Source: Promethearchaeota archaeon
Lineage (GTDB): Archaea; Asgardarchaeota; Lokiarchaeia; Helarchaeales; RDOG01
NCBI GenBank assembly: GCA_011365055.1
Contig: RDOG01000012.1
Location: 1 to 64,000, forward strand
Length of the DNA: 64,000 nucleotides
Direction: 5' to 3'
The notes beneath the pieces are model-generated. The model was not told where the DNA came from. It made no database searches and saw only the letters and a program-made list of their open reading frames with translations. Below are positions 17,139 to 26,925 of the stretch, piece after piece. A program made the translations under genes and the position numbers. How positions within the stretch are numbered: the stretch's first letter is position 1; each line of letters opens with the position of its first letter.

Positions 17139-18185
17139 ATGCCCGATAGAAAGAGTTCCTCGAAGAAAATATCAGAATCTCGTAAACTCGTAAAATGGGG
17201 TTCAAGTAAAACGCTTATCATGAGTCTCCCTCGGAATTGGACAAAAAAACACAATTTAACAGAACAAAATGAGGTTCAAGTTTATGAAAATCCCGATGGG
17301 AGCCTTTTAATCATGCCTGCTTTGCAAGATGAAATTGATAGCGTGCTTTCTGCCGAGGTGGATTCTGAAAAGTATCCTGATTGGGAGACTTGTTCATTTG
17401 TGATAACAACAAAGGTCCTTGATGGGAATGATGTTATCAATATTACTTCAAAAACTCCTATGACACATGAAAGAAATGATAATATCACGAGTTTGGTTGG
17501 TGGTTTACTAGGATTTGAAATAATTTCAAGGACTCCTCAATTAATTAAGATTAAAGATATAATGGCCCTTAAAGAAGCATCCTTGAATGAATTGATTAGG
17601 ATGGTATCTAGCAATGTTCTTGATTTAATTAAGAATTTCATTCAAGCCATTGAGCAAGAGGCTGATGAAACCCATTTTCAATCAATACTATCAAGTCGTG
17701 AAAGCATCCAACGATATTATATACGTGTTCACAGACAATTACGGAAAGGTCTCATGCAACCGGGCATATTAATGAAAATGGAAATTTCAAATCAAGATGC
17801 AGTAGATTTTGCATTTTATATTGTTATGATTAATGACATTGCTGAATATTTAGCAAGCATGTCCATGGCATTAATAAAGGCAAATATTGGAAATTTCAAA
17901 ATTTTGCATCTCACTACTAAAATTCTGAATATTACTCAAGAATTACTCACTAATGCTGTATCTGCTTTCTTGTTTCGAGATACTAAAAAGGCTTTTGATG
18001 TTTTAAAATCAGTAGAATCATCAAAAGGAAAGAAAAGGGATGTTGAAAACAAGATTGATATCACTATCTCTGATGAAGCTTCGATTTTAGCGAATTCAGG
18101 AAGTCAAATTATCCTAGATAATTGTGAAAAAATTATGGAAAGTTCAAGATCTATTGCTCTTGCTGCATTAAGAAGGGCATTATAA
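17139..18185 (+). CDS. phoU: PhoU-like regulator with N-terminal AbrB-type domain
   Basis: The first ~55 residues form a SpoVT/AbrB-like DNA-binding fold (KWGSSKTLIMSLPRNW, then EVQVYENPDGSLLI). Residues about 150-345 are long helices with the PhoU pattern of repeated acidic motifs. This pairing is common in archaeal phosphate-uptake regulators. No phosphate ABC transporter is nearby, so phosphate may not be the signal. I start at ATG 17139; an in-frame GTG is at 17130. The next gene starts one base before this gene's last base. Confidence 0.82.
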   Translation: MPDRKSSSKKISESRKLVKWGSSKTLIMSLPRNWTKKHNLTEQNEVQVYENPDGSLLIMPALQDEIDSVLSAEVDSEKYPDWETCSFVITTKVLDGNDVINITSKTPMTHERNDNITSLVGGLLGFEIISRTPQLIKIKDIMALKEASLNELIRMVSSNVLDLIKNFIQAIEQEADETHFQSILSSRESIQRYYIRVHRQLRKGLMQPGILMKMEISNQDAVDFAFYIVMINDIAEYLASMSMALIKANIGNFKILHLTTKILNITQELLTNAVSAFLFRDTKKAFDVLKSVESSKGKKRDVENKIDITISDEASILANSGSQIILDNCEKIMESSRSIALAALRRAL

Positions 18186-18559
18186 TGGCAGCAATTTTAG
18201 AAATTGTAATCTTTTTATTAATTTTTGCTTTAATATATGTTTTTGCAGGTGTAATTAGTAACAGACAAATGTTAAATCAAGTTCTTTTAGGATTGGATAA
18301 TCCAAAGAAAAAAGAAATCACTAATATTTTAACAACAGCTTTGATCATAGCATTCGGATTTTTGATTCTGGATTTAATACACGTGTTTTTGATATTTTTT
18401 AATTGGTGGGATGAAACTGTAACTCCACCAGCAACTTGGGCAGAAGTTTCCCCTTATGTTCTCACAGAATTAATCCTTGTTATTGGATTTTTAATTTTTG
18501 AATTGCTTGTCGTTCTTTATTATCAAAATTATATGAAGGAATACTATTTAACTCAGTAA
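18185..18559 (+). CDS. Membrane protein with three predicted transmembrane segments
   Basis: A 124-residue protein with hydrophobic stretches at about 4-24, 49-72 and 90-113. Its ATG overlaps the end of the PhoU-like gene, so it is translationally coupled to it. I do not recognise the family. It probably acts with the regulator and the next membrane protein. Confidence 0.7.
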   Translation: MAAILEIVIFLLIFALIYVFAGVISNRQMLNQVLLGLDNPKKKEITNILTTALIIAFGFLILDLIHVFLIFFNWWDETVTPPATWAEVSPYVLTELILVIGFLIFELLVVLYYQNYMKEYYLTQ

Positions 18560-18568
18560 TCGCTATGA

Positions 18569-19225
18569 ATGCTTATAATGATATTTGGATTAATTGGTTT
18601 TGTAATCATCCTTAAATCAAAATTTAAAGAAAAAATCAACATAATATATGCTACAATTGCTATTTTTGTTCCAGAAATTATGTTAATACTACTAGCTCTC
18701 TTTACAGGTGACATTTTAATTCTTTCTGAACCAAATATTGCTCTGACTGAAGCAATGAAAATCAGTAATAATGTTCTAATCATGCTCATAGTATTCCTGG
18801 TTGGTGCTCTAATTGTTTATTTTTCTGACTTTGATAATATAAACATAATATATTGTGCTTTACCGTTATTTACTGTCATTACTAATTTATTTTCTATTTA
18901 TAGGGTCGTTTACTTTTTTTATCCTTTCACAAATGATTCAAACGTTCAATATTTCTTATTATACCTTGAACAACAATTATTAAAGGGAACTCCTTGGTAC
19001 ACTTTCCCATTTGAGCTCATATTTTGGTCAATTGACCTGGGAATACTTTTATTTGCCATTATTTATGCTATTAGAACCTTCGCTCATTCAGAAATTTTAG
19101 AAAAACAAAAAATACTCGAGATGGATTTAAGGAAAAAGGATCCTTATAAATATCCGAATATCAATCCAGGTGAATTTGAAGAAATTTATTTTGATGATGA
19201 AGAAAAAGAACAGAATGATTCTTAG
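18569..19225 (+). CDS. Polytopic membrane protein with acidic C-terminus
   Basis: A 218-residue protein with about five hydrophobic segments (1-15, 24-47, 66-87, 92-118, 147-172) and an acidic tail after FAHSEILEKQK. The family is not recognised. It follows the previous membrane gene by 9 nt and completes a three-gene unit with the PhoU-like regulator. Its end overlaps the end of the convergent glcF by 4 nt. Confidence 0.65.
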   Translation: MLIMIFGLIGFVIILKSKFKEKINIIYATIAIFVPEIMLILLALFTGDILILSEPNIALTEAMKISNNVLIMLIVFLVGALIVYFSDFDNINIIYCALPLFTVITNLFSIYRVVYFFYPFTNDSNVQYFLLYLEQQLLKGTPWYTFPFELIFWSIDLGILLFAIIYAIRTFAHSEILEKQKILEMDLRKKDPYKYPNINPGEFEEIYFDDEEKEQNDS

Positions 19226-20445
19226 TTTAAATCTAATAAATCAGCAATTAAGTCATTTAAATCCCGTATTTCCACCTTTTCTCCAAGTTTTTCCTTACCT
19301 TCAGTCAAATTTTCATAACAAGCCTGACATCCTGTTACTATCATCTCTATTCCCTCTCTTATAAATTCATTAATTTTTGATGCTGCAATATTTGAAGTTA
19401 GGTTAGAATCTATTGCTCTAGCCAAACCACCACCACCACAACAATGCGATTCCAATCTATTATTGGGTAATTCTATTAATTTAGAGCCACTAATACTCTT
19501 AATTACATCCCGAGGTTCTTCAAACACTCCGCAATGTCTTCCTAATTCACAAGGATCCTGAAATCCAATTTTAATTGAATTTGAATTCTCTATCTGTATT
19601 TCTTTTGTTTTTATTAAATCTGCTAAAAATTGTGAGCTATGTAAGACCTTGAAAGGTAATTCTCCAAGATATTTAGGATAAATTTTTGAAAATATTCTAA
19701 AACATCCCGGACATGTAGTAATTACTGTTTTTATTTTTAATTCTTTCAATTTTTCCACGTTATGCTTCGCAAAAGATGTGAATCGTTCATCTTCGATACC
19801 TAATAAGTTGAATGGATTTCCACAACACCACTCATCTTCTCCTAAAATGGTAAAATCAAAACCAAATTTATCAAGAATAAGGGAGATTCCCTCTGAAATC
19901 ATTGCCAATGATCCCTTAAAGGATCCTTGACATCCAACAAAAAACGCATATTCAGCAGGTTTATTTATTCTTTCTTCATAAATTTCTTCTACGTTAAATT
20001 CCGTCCAAGCTGTTCTATCGTCTTGATCAAGGCCAAAAATATTTTTACTATCTTCTAAAGTTTCAAGAAGGGTTATTATTGGTAGTGGTCCATATCCATT
20101 TTCAAGCAAGTAATTCCTTGTTTTTTCAATGATGTGATTTACATCCACTCCACTTGGACACGAATTCACGCAATAAGCACAAAATAAACAATTAAAGAAA
20201 ATTTCTGATAATAATTTATTTGGTTTAATCTTATTCTGACTCAAACCCAAAGCAATGTTAACTCTACCTCTTGGAGTTCGAGTATCCCATCCCGGAATAT
20301 TTCTATCATTAATATTTTGTTGATCTAAAAAGGAATATGATGAAACTTGAACTGGTAATGTAGGACAAAATGATCTACATTTTCCACATCGAACACATTT
20401 TTGTAGTTCTTTTTCTATTTCTCTTAATTGATCCAAATTATTCAC
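19222..20445 (-). CDS. glcF: GlcF-like iron-sulfur/CCG-domain subunit of a 2-hydroxyacid dehydrogenase
   Basis: The N-terminus has two [4Fe-4S] sets (CVRCGKCRSFC and CLFCAYCVNSCP). Two CCG domains follow: one with GCQGSF and WCCGNPF, another with DPCELGRHCG and HCCGGGG. Such subunits accept electrons from the FAD subunit GlcD and pass them to quinone, a disulfide or ferredoxin-linked carriers. The start abuts the stop of glcD, so the pair is one operon. The substrate may be glycolate or D-lactate; the sequence alone does not decide. Confidence 0.9.
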   Translation of the reverse strand: MNNLDQLREIEKELQKCVRCGKCRSFCPTLPVQVSSYSFLDQQNINDRNIPGWDTRTPRGRVNIALGLSQNKIKPNKLLSEIFFNCLFCAYCVNSCPSGVDVNHIIEKTRNYLLENGYGPLPIITLLETLEDSKNIFGLDQDDRTAWTEFNVEEIYEERINKPAEYAFFVGCQGSFKGSLAMISEGISLILDKFGFDFTILGEDEWCCGNPFNLLGIEDERFTSFAKHNVEKLKELKIKTVITTCPGCFRIFSKIYPKYLGELPFKVLHSSQFLADLIKTKEIQIENSNSIKIGFQDPCELGRHCGVFEEPRDVIKSISGSKLIELPNNRLESHCCGGGGLARAIDSNLTSNIAASKINEFIREGIEMIVTGCQACYENLTEGKEKLGEKVEIRDLNDLIADLLDLN

Positions 20446-21849
20446 CTATGATTGAAAAGCTGCATCTAAATCCATCTTCCCAGGATTTAATAAGTTATTT
20501 GGGTCGAAAATCTTCTTGATTTTCCTCATAAGCATTAATTCACCTGGTCTTTCAATTTTCAAGTAAGGTGCTCTTCTCAATCCTATTCCATGCTCTCCTG
20601 TTGTAATTCCTCCAATATCAATCGCATATCTATGAATTTTATCCTCTAATTCCTCAACTTTTTTAATATCATTAGGAACATTTTTCCGTATAGTGATGGC
20701 TGGATGGAGATTTCCATCTCCTATATGACCAAATACAACAATGGGTAGGTCATATTCCTTACTTAATTCCCTTAATTTTAATAATAGTTCCGGAATTTTT
20801 GATGGAGGTACAGTAATATCTTCGCCCAAATACACTCTAGAAAATCCTTCTCTAACTCTAGTGGAAGCTGCACCAACTAATTTCCGTGCATCCCAAAGTT
20901 TAATTCTTTCTTTTTCATCAGTTGATTTTTTTATCTCAACTGCTCCAACTTGTAAACAAATTTTTTCTAAATTGTTTAAATCTTCTTCAATAGGATGTTT
21001 TTCATTCAATTCAAATAATATAATTGCCTCTGCATTTTCAGGGAGGTTCATTTCAGGTTTATATTTATTTATTGCAACAATCGCGCTTTTATCTAAAATT
21101 TCCATTGCTGATGGAATGATCCCTTTTTTATAAATATTTATAACTGTTTCTCCAGATTTTTTTAAATCATCATATATTGCTAAAAGAACTCCCTTAAATT
21201 TAGGAATTGGTAGAATCCGTAATGTTGCTTTAATGATTATCCCTAGAGTTCCTTCTGATCCTATAAATAAGTTTAATAAATTAATTCCTCCTATGTTAGA
21301 ATTTTGTTCAGAATTCAAGGTCATTTCCTCCCCTTTAACCAGAATTATCTCTAATTCATCAACATAATTTTTCATTACACCATATTTTACTGCTCTTAAT
21401 CCTCCTCCATTATTAGAAATTGTCCCTCCTATCGTTGCCATATCTGAGCTACCGAGATCAACAGGGAAAAAAACTCCATGAGATTTAAGTTGCTCATTCA
21501 ATTGAGTAATAACAACTCCTGGTTCAACAGTAACGGTCATCTTTTTTAAATCTATATTTAATATATCGTTCATTCGCGTTAAATCTAATAGAATTCCGCC
21601 TTTTATTGGAACAGAGCCCCCAGAAGCACCACTTCTAGCACCTACAGGAGTTATGGGGATGCTATTCTCGTTTGCAATCTTTAAAATCTCTCGAACTTCG
21701 GATTTATTAAATGGTCTGATAACACAATCCGCCCATTTTTCACTTTCGACTGCAACATCTGAAGAATATAAATATAAAATACCTTCTTCACGTGAAATAT
21801 TGTTGACACCAACGATATTTAGTAATTTCTGATAAATTGAGTCGTCCAT
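20446..21849 (-). CDS. glcD: GlcD-like FAD-linked oxidase (glycolate/D-lactate dehydrogenase)
   Basis: A 467-residue VAO-type flavoprotein: PP-loop region with TPVGARSGASGGSVP, then the DMATIGGTISNNGGG segment that binds FAD pyrophosphate. The C-terminal substrate domain has VFGHIGDGNLHPAI and GGITTGEHGIGL, the standard metal/substrate motifs. It oxidises a 2-hydroxyacid and hands electrons to GlcF, encoded immediately downstream. Confidence 0.92.
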   Translation of the reverse strand: MDDSIYQKLLNIVGVNNISREEGILYLYSSDVAVESEKWADCVIRPFNKSEVREILKIANENSIPITPVGARSGASGGSVPIKGGILLDLTRMNDILNIDLKKMTVTVEPGVVITQLNEQLKSHGVFFPVDLGSSDMATIGGTISNNGGGLRAVKYGVMKNYVDELEIILVKGEEMTLNSEQNSNIGGINLLNLFIGSEGTLGIIIKATLRILPIPKFKGVLLAIYDDLKKSGETVINIYKKGIIPSAMEILDKSAIVAINKYKPEMNLPENAEAIILFELNEKHPIEEDLNNLEKICLQVGAVEIKKSTDEKERIKLWDARKLVGAASTRVREGFSRVYLGEDITVPPSKIPELLLKLRELSKEYDLPIVVFGHIGDGNLHPAITIRKNVPNDIKKVEELEDKIHRYAIDIGGITTGEHGIGLRRAPYLKIERPGELMLMRKIKKIFDPNNLLNPGKMDLDAAFQS

Positions 21850-21896
21850 TATTAATACGCCTCTTTTAATGATTTCTCTTTAAAAAATAATCTTAA

Positions 21897-22226
21897 TTAT
21901 TTTTCTGCATTTGAGAGATCTAGCGCGCTACCTCTAGTACAATAAAACTTCCATCTGAGGCTCATTGTTTTAGTTATTGGACATTGTCCACATAAACATT
22001 CTTTTTCTTCAACAATCTGTAAACTTTTTCCAATTGAACAAAAAGCAAGATTAGTTTCTCCAGTATCCTTTAAAGTCGGACATTTTCCACAATAATCCCT
22101 ACAAATATATTCTACTTGTTCAAAACTTTCCTTTTTTTGCTTTTCGCTCATCATGTCCATCATTTTAATTTTTTCTTCAAAAGGTAAACTCTTGAAATTC
22201 TCTTCCAAATCTGACATAAATTTCAC
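21897..22226 (-). CDS. DUF2769-family cysteine-rich protein
   Basis: A 109-residue protein with the DUF2769 cysteine pattern: CRDYCGKCP, then FCSIGKS, CLCGQCPIT and FYC. It probably binds a metal or Fe-S cluster. The family's function is unknown. It lies 47 nt upstream of glcD in the same direction and may be part of that operon. Confidence 0.78.
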   Translation of the reverse strand: MKFMSDLEENFKSLPFEEKIKMMDMMSEKQKKESFEQVEYICRDYCGKCPTLKDTGETNLAFCSIGKSLQIVEEKECLCGQCPITKTMSLRWKFYCTRGSALDLSNAEK

Positions 22227-22462
22227 TTATTTTTATTATTTCGCTAATTAATTCTCTAATTTAGTAAAAAAATATTATTTAGAATTATTTTTTAATAGCA
22301 ATATGTCCGTAAAAATGAATTTATTAGTACTTTTCCTAGCAGACTAAATTGATTAGATTTTGCAATCGGAGATTGGTTTAAAGTAATAATAATAGTAAAA
22401 TTGAATTTTGAGCAAACAAATTCATATTTATTCTCTTTTGGATTGAAATTAATATTGAATTT

Positions 22463-22815
22463 ATGTTTAAGCCTCCAATTTCTCTATATATCGAAATTGA
22501 AATGTTATTGAGCCTTCTCTATTTAATCTTTCCTCTCTTTTCTTTTGATTTGACTATTATCATCCATAATTTTTGGGATGAGAGCTCATTTTATATTAGT
22601 TTTATTTTAATTAATTGATTTTTTCAATTCCGTTTCTACTAAAGATTTAATTTTTAAGAGTGAATAATTTTGTTAGTTTGGAGGTAAATCCAAGCAATTT
22701 GAATTGAATTAGTAGGAACTTTTGGTGCAGGATGGGAATGTATCTTCTATCCATGGAATCCAATCATATTCATTATTTTAGGATGTTACATTAAATTAAA
22801 TATAAGATTAATATG
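22463..22815 (+). pseudogene. Possible remnants of a membrane protein gene
   Basis: Two short frames look protein-like but belong to different frames and lack neighbours. The first (22463-22618, 51 residues) is very hydrophobic. The second (22709-22815) reads GTFGAGWECIFYPWNPIIF, like a transmembrane segment. They may be parts of one decayed gene. The surrounding ~690-nt gap (22227-22914) holds nothing else I recognise. Confidence 0.25.
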
Positions 22816-22914
22816 ATTATTTACACCAATCGTATGTTTTTTTATCGCTTTAAAATTAAAACAAAAAATATAAGTATTCAAATCTATTCTAAGGTTTAGA
22901 AAGTTAATTCCTTC

Positions 22915-23685
22915 GTGTTGAAGACGATGTTTGAATATGAAGAAAATGTTGAAAAGATTTTATTGAAGCTTGCAGAAGATTTCAATGGTGAGGAATTAGA
23001 TCTATTCACGTTACGTTTTAGAGAATTACAACTCTTATCTGAGACGAAGGTGTTTTATAATACTCGAAATCAATCAGTTGATATTTCTACTAAATTAGAA
23101 CATTCTGTACAAACATTAGAAAGTTCGATTCACGTGTCTTGCGATCGGAATAATATATTTTCGATTTATAATGAAACAGAAGTACCTGAAATTTTGGATG
23201 ACTTATTTTTCCAATTAAAATACTTGGTTTTACGAGAAATACAACAAAATCCTCCAAAATATGAATTTACTAAAATAGAAGAACATTCAACGGAAGATAT
23301 AACCACATTTTGTTATCAAATTCCATATTATGGGAAAAAGTTTGAAGAATTAGACGAATTAATTAGGGAAAAATTAAAAAGATCATTTGATCTCATATAT
23401 GAATATAAAGTTGAACTAGGGGAATATATAATTTATTCTGTAAATCTCTATAAAATACGTCCTCATATCGAAAGGAAACTTTTAGAAATTAGAAAAAACA
23501 TATGGAGTGCTCAATTGTATTATATGAGTAGTGGTCGTTTTGCAGGAGAACAAAGACATCGGTATCTGAAATATTTACAGGACGGAAAAAAATTATTTGA
23601 AGAATTCAAAACTCAATACCCTGAAATAGATACGACCCAAATCACCTTATTATTTGAATTATTTGAAGAAAAGTCAGAGGATTAA
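22915..23685 (+). CDS. Uncharacterised 256-residue protein
   Basis: Soluble alpha/beta protein, acidic, with no transmembrane segment or recognisable motif. It has a YEFTKIEEHSTEDITTF beta region in the middle and a helical C-terminus. The start may be GTG 22915 or ATG 22927. It is convergent with, and overlaps by 12 nt, the acetyltransferase gene on the minus strand. Confidence 0.6.
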   Translation: MLKTMFEYEENVEKILLKLAEDFNGEELDLFTLRFRELQLLSETKVFYNTRNQSVDISTKLEHSVQTLESSIHVSCDRNNIFSIYNETEVPEILDDLFFQLKYLVLREIQQNPPKYEFTKIEEHSTEDITTFCYQIPYYGKKFEELDELIREKLKRSFDLIYEYKVELGEYIIYSVNLYKIRPHIERKLLEIRKNIWSAQLYYMSSGRFAGEQRHRYLKYLQDGKKLFEEFKTQYPEIDTTQITLLFELFEEKSED

Positions 23686-24111
23686 TTCCATCTTATAAGC
23701 ATCTTCATTATTATCGTAATATTTATTTAATTTAGTAGTAATCTTAAATCCTATTCGTTCATAAAATTCAATAGCCATCTTATTAGTTGTTCTAACTTCT
23801 AAAACAAGTTTAGTAGCTTTATTATCTTCTAAAATCCTTATAATTTCATTTATCAGATGAGATCCTACTCCCTTTTTCCTAAAATTAGGTTTTATTGCGA
23901 TTGAAATTACGTGCCCTTCTCTATCAGATTTTAAAATAGCGAAAACATAACCAATTATTTCATTTTCTGTTTCTGCAATTAAATTAATTGCATTTCGATT
24001 ATGTACAATAAATTTCATTAAATCATCAGAATATGGATGATCAAATGATATTTTTTCAATTGATATCAATACTTCTAAATCATCCTTTTTTGCAGGTCTA
24101 ATTTTGAACAT
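23674..24111 (-). CDS. GNAT N-acetyltransferase (RimI/Ard1-like)
   Basis: A 145-residue acetyl-CoA-dependent acetyltransferase. The opening FKIRPAKKDDLEVLISIEK, the VISIAIKPNFRKKGVGSHLI acetyl-CoA loop (R/Q-x-x-G-x-G/A pattern) and the EFYERIGFKI end are typical of RimI-type protein N-terminal acetyltransferases. The target may be ribosomal protein or general protein N-termini. Confidence 0.85.
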   Translation of the reverse strand: MFKIRPAKKDDLEVLISIEKISFDHPYSDDLMKFIVHNRNAINLIAETENEIIGYVFAILKSDREGHVISIAIKPNFRKKGVGSHLINEIIRILEDNKATKLVLEVRTTNKMAIEFYERIGFKITTKLNKYYDNNEDAYKMELIL

Positions 24112-24210
24112 GTTAAAAATCTTTTTTTATTATTAATGGAGTTGATTAGTTTTTTTTTATTTCATCCTTTTATAAAAATTTTATATTAATTATAGATTAA
24201 TGGTAGGTTA

Positions 24211-25293
24211 ATGAAAATTTTAGATTCGGATGAAAAAAAAGGCGAATACACCTTAAAAATAGAAAATCTTGACGATCTCTGGCATCTATACAACATATTA
24301 GCTCCAGAAGACCAGATTAAAGGAAGAACCTTAAGAAGAATGAAAAAAGAAGAAGATGAACAGAAAAAATCAGATTCTGGGGAAAGAATTCCGGTCATTT
24401 TGACTATAAAAGTTGAAAAATTTCAATTTCATCCTTTTACAAACAGACTTAGAATAACTGGAACTATTATACAAGGACCTGATGACATCACTTTATGGTC
24501 ACATCATACATTTAATATTGAAGTTAATTCTGAATTTACTATCTCCAAACAGAAATGGGAAACATTCAATTTAAAACGATTAGAAGATGCTGTAAAGTCT
24601 TCTGAAAAACCTAAAATGTTAATTTTAGTAATAGATAAAGGCGAAGCAATACTCGCAAAAATTACAGATATTGGAATCCAAGTCATTACAAGTATTAAGA
24701 AAAATATTCCTGGAAAACGCTTTGATGTGAAGTATTTGGGAAAAGCAATAGATGAATTTTTTAATTCTGTCAAAATTATAATTTCCGAACATTTTTCTGA
24801 AGAAACAGTTGATGCGATTATTATTGCAGGACCTGGACTATTTAATGAAACGTTTGCAAACTGGTTAATCAAATCGATGCCTAATTTAAAAGAAAAAATC
24901 ATATTAGAAACAGCACATTCTGCTGATAAATCTGGAATATATGAAGTAATTAAAAAAGGAGTGACTTCAAAAAAAATTGAAGAGTTTCGACTAAATAAAG
25001 AAGCAAGTTTAATGAATGAATTATTAAAAAGATTAGGAAAAGATGAACTCACTATTGCTATTGGATTGGAAAGTGTTGAAAAAGCAGTTCAATATGGGGC
25101 AATAGATACAGTTTTAATTGCAGATCATTTTATACGAGAGGGAACTATAGAAGATAGGAAAAAGATTGATGAACTTTTAAGAAATATCGAACAAGCTCGA
25201 GGTTCCATTGTAATACTTAGCACGTTACATGAAGCAGGAGAACAACTTTTAAAAATGGGTTCGATCGCCGCTCTTTTACGATTTCCAATTTGA
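24211..25293 (+). CDS. pelA: Pelota (aDom34), mRNA surveillance factor
   Basis: Pelota rescues stalled ribosomes together with aABCE1 and aEF1A-like GTPase. The 360-residue protein has the Sm-like N-terminal domain (MKILDSDEKKGEYTLKIEN, then the RTLRRMKKE loop), the eRF1-2-like central domain (IIIAGPGLFNETFANWL), and the eRF1-3-like end with VLIADHF and AALLRFPI. It lacks the GGQ motif of a release factor, as expected. It is followed 12 nt later by a radical SAM gene. Confidence 0.95.
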   Translation: MKILDSDEKKGEYTLKIENLDDLWHLYNILAPEDQIKGRTLRRMKKEEDEQKKSDSGERIPVILTIKVEKFQFHPFTNRLRITGTIIQGPDDITLWSHHTFNIEVNSEFTISKQKWETFNLKRLEDAVKSSEKPKMLILVIDKGEAILAKITDIGIQVITSIKKNIPGKRFDVKYLGKAIDEFFNSVKIIISEHFSEETVDAIIIAGPGLFNETFANWLIKSMPNLKEKIILETAHSADKSGIYEVIKKGVTSKKIEEFRLNKEASLMNELLKRLGKDELTIAIGLESVEKAVQYGAIDTVLIADHFIREGTIEDRKKIDELLRNIEQARGSIVILSTLHEAGEQLLKMGSIAALLRFPI

Positions 25294-25305
25294 AAAGGAA
25301 TATAA

Positions 25306-26607
25306 ATGAAGAATTTAATTAACATATCTTCGTTTCTTCCGATTAAAGGAAGAATAATCGAAACTGATATTTTAGAGATTGACTTTAAATCTACTTTTAC
25401 GGCTTATTTTGATCTTCATGAAATTGAAAATTATTTACGAAAAAAATTGAATAATGCTCAACTCGAAATTTCATTAATAATCTCAGATAATGAGGATATA
25501 ATTTTTGATTTAAAGAGTGATATGGAAGTTACTCTTGTAAAGCGAATAATTGAAGATTACTTCTCTTTTAATATAACTAAAACTCTTGTGAATAAATACA
25601 CTAACCGAGAAGCCAGTTTCATAAACAAGGATTCAGGGATGCCTTTAATTGGAACTACTGCTTTTGGAATAATTTATAGAAACACGAACATCATTGAAAT
25701 TAGACCAATAACTGGATGTCCGTTAAATTGTATTTTTTGTTCTGTAGATGAAGGATCGAAATCTCGTTTTAGAATTAGAGATTATTTTATTGATGAAAAA
25801 TATTTAATCGAAGAAGTGGAGAAATTAGTAAATTATATCGGCAATTATAACATAGAAATCCATATATCTGCACAAGGAGAACCTTTAACTTATCCTTATC
25901 TGTTCGAATTGATAGAAGATTTGAAAAAAATTAAAGGAATTAACTTTATTTCATTACAAACTAATGGAATATTATTATCTGGTGAAAAAATTCAAAAATT
26001 AAAAAAAGCAGGATTAGACCGAATAAATTTATCCATTAACACCTTAGACGAGAAGAAAGCGAAAAAAATAACTGCTTGTAAAGATTATGATATTAATAAA
26101 ATTAAAAAAATCGCTAAAGATATAGTATCAGAGAAGATCGATTTAATTATTGCCCCTGTTGTTGTCCCATCTATCAATGAGGAAGATATGAACGAAATTA
26201 TTTCCTTTGCAAAAGAAATAAATGCTGGTAAGCTTGGTCTTCCCCTAGGAATCCAAAACTATTTAATTTATAAGTTTAGTAGGAAGGTTAAAAATGTGGA
26301 TCAATGGGATTGGAAGAATTTCAGGAAATATTTAGAAAAATTAGAAAAGGAACATAATATTAAACCATTATATTTGAGAAAAAAAGACTTTTTAATCCAC
26401 CAAAGAAAAAAATTACCCCAACCATTTCGTAAAAATCAAATAATTAGCATTAAAATTAAATTAAATGGGAGAATGGAAACTGAAAGGTTTGCTGTTTTAA
26501 ATGAAAGGATTATTCAAATAATCAACTGCAAAAAACCTATCAACTCAAGTGTAAAAATTAAAATATTATCTATTAAAGATAACATTATAACTGCTCAAGA
26601 AATTTAA
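25306..26607 (+). CDS. Radical SAM protein (COG2100-like) with C-terminal OB/TRAM-like end
   Basis: The radical SAM cluster motif CPLNCIFC lies near residue 140, followed by AQGEPL (GGE-equivalent) and LQTNGILL. About 125 residues precede it and about 70 follow the barrel; the C-terminus looks like an OB or TRAM-like beta barrel. COG2100 proteins are archaeal and uncharacterised. The neighbouring pelota gene hints at an RNA- or translation-related modification, but that is inference. Confidence 0.82.
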   Translation: MKNLINISSFLPIKGRIIETDILEIDFKSTFTAYFDLHEIENYLRKKLNNAQLEISLIISDNEDIIFDLKSDMEVTLVKRIIEDYFSFNITKTLVNKYTNREASFINKDSGMPLIGTTAFGIIYRNTNIIEIRPITGCPLNCIFCSVDEGSKSRFRIRDYFIDEKYLIEEVEKLVNYIGNYNIEIHISAQGEPLTYPYLFELIEDLKKIKGINFISLQTNGILLSGEKIQKLKKAGLDRINLSINTLDEKKAKKITACKDYDINKIKKIAKDIVSEKIDLIIAPVVVPSINEEDMNEIISFAKEINAGKLGLPLGIQNYLIYKFSRKVKNVDQWDWKNFRKYLEKLEKEHNIKPLYLRKKDFLIHQRKKLPQPFRKNQIISIKIKLNGRMETERFAVLNERIIQIINCKKPINSSVKIKILSIKDNIITAQEI

Positions 26608-26925
26608 TTCGAATAAATTAACCGCAATTTGTTAGCACAAAATGCTTAAAAATGAATTAATTACGCTGTTTTAAACTTTCAATTCTTTTTTTAACTATTA
26701 AACTATTTATTTTCTGAATCCTTTTCATCAATTTAATATGTTCAAAACCCCTATTATCTAACAATGTTGATACCTCAATTTTGTCTTGTATTTTCTTGCA
26801 GTTAAATCGAAAATTTTTAAATATTTACTCCACTTAAATATTTTTACAATTAAAGAGCTATTTGCATTACTTATTAATGCTTCTATTTGGGAAATCTCAA
26901 AATTTAAGCCAAGCGGTAATAATTT
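26608..26925. other. Intergenic stretch with a possible short antisense remnant
   Basis: The 318 nt between the radical SAM gene and the glycosylase gene hold no confident gene. On the minus strand a short lysine-rich frame ends near 26660, and another frame runs 26758-27030 into the glycosylase start. Neither has a convincing start. They might be a broken small gene. Confidence 0.3.
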
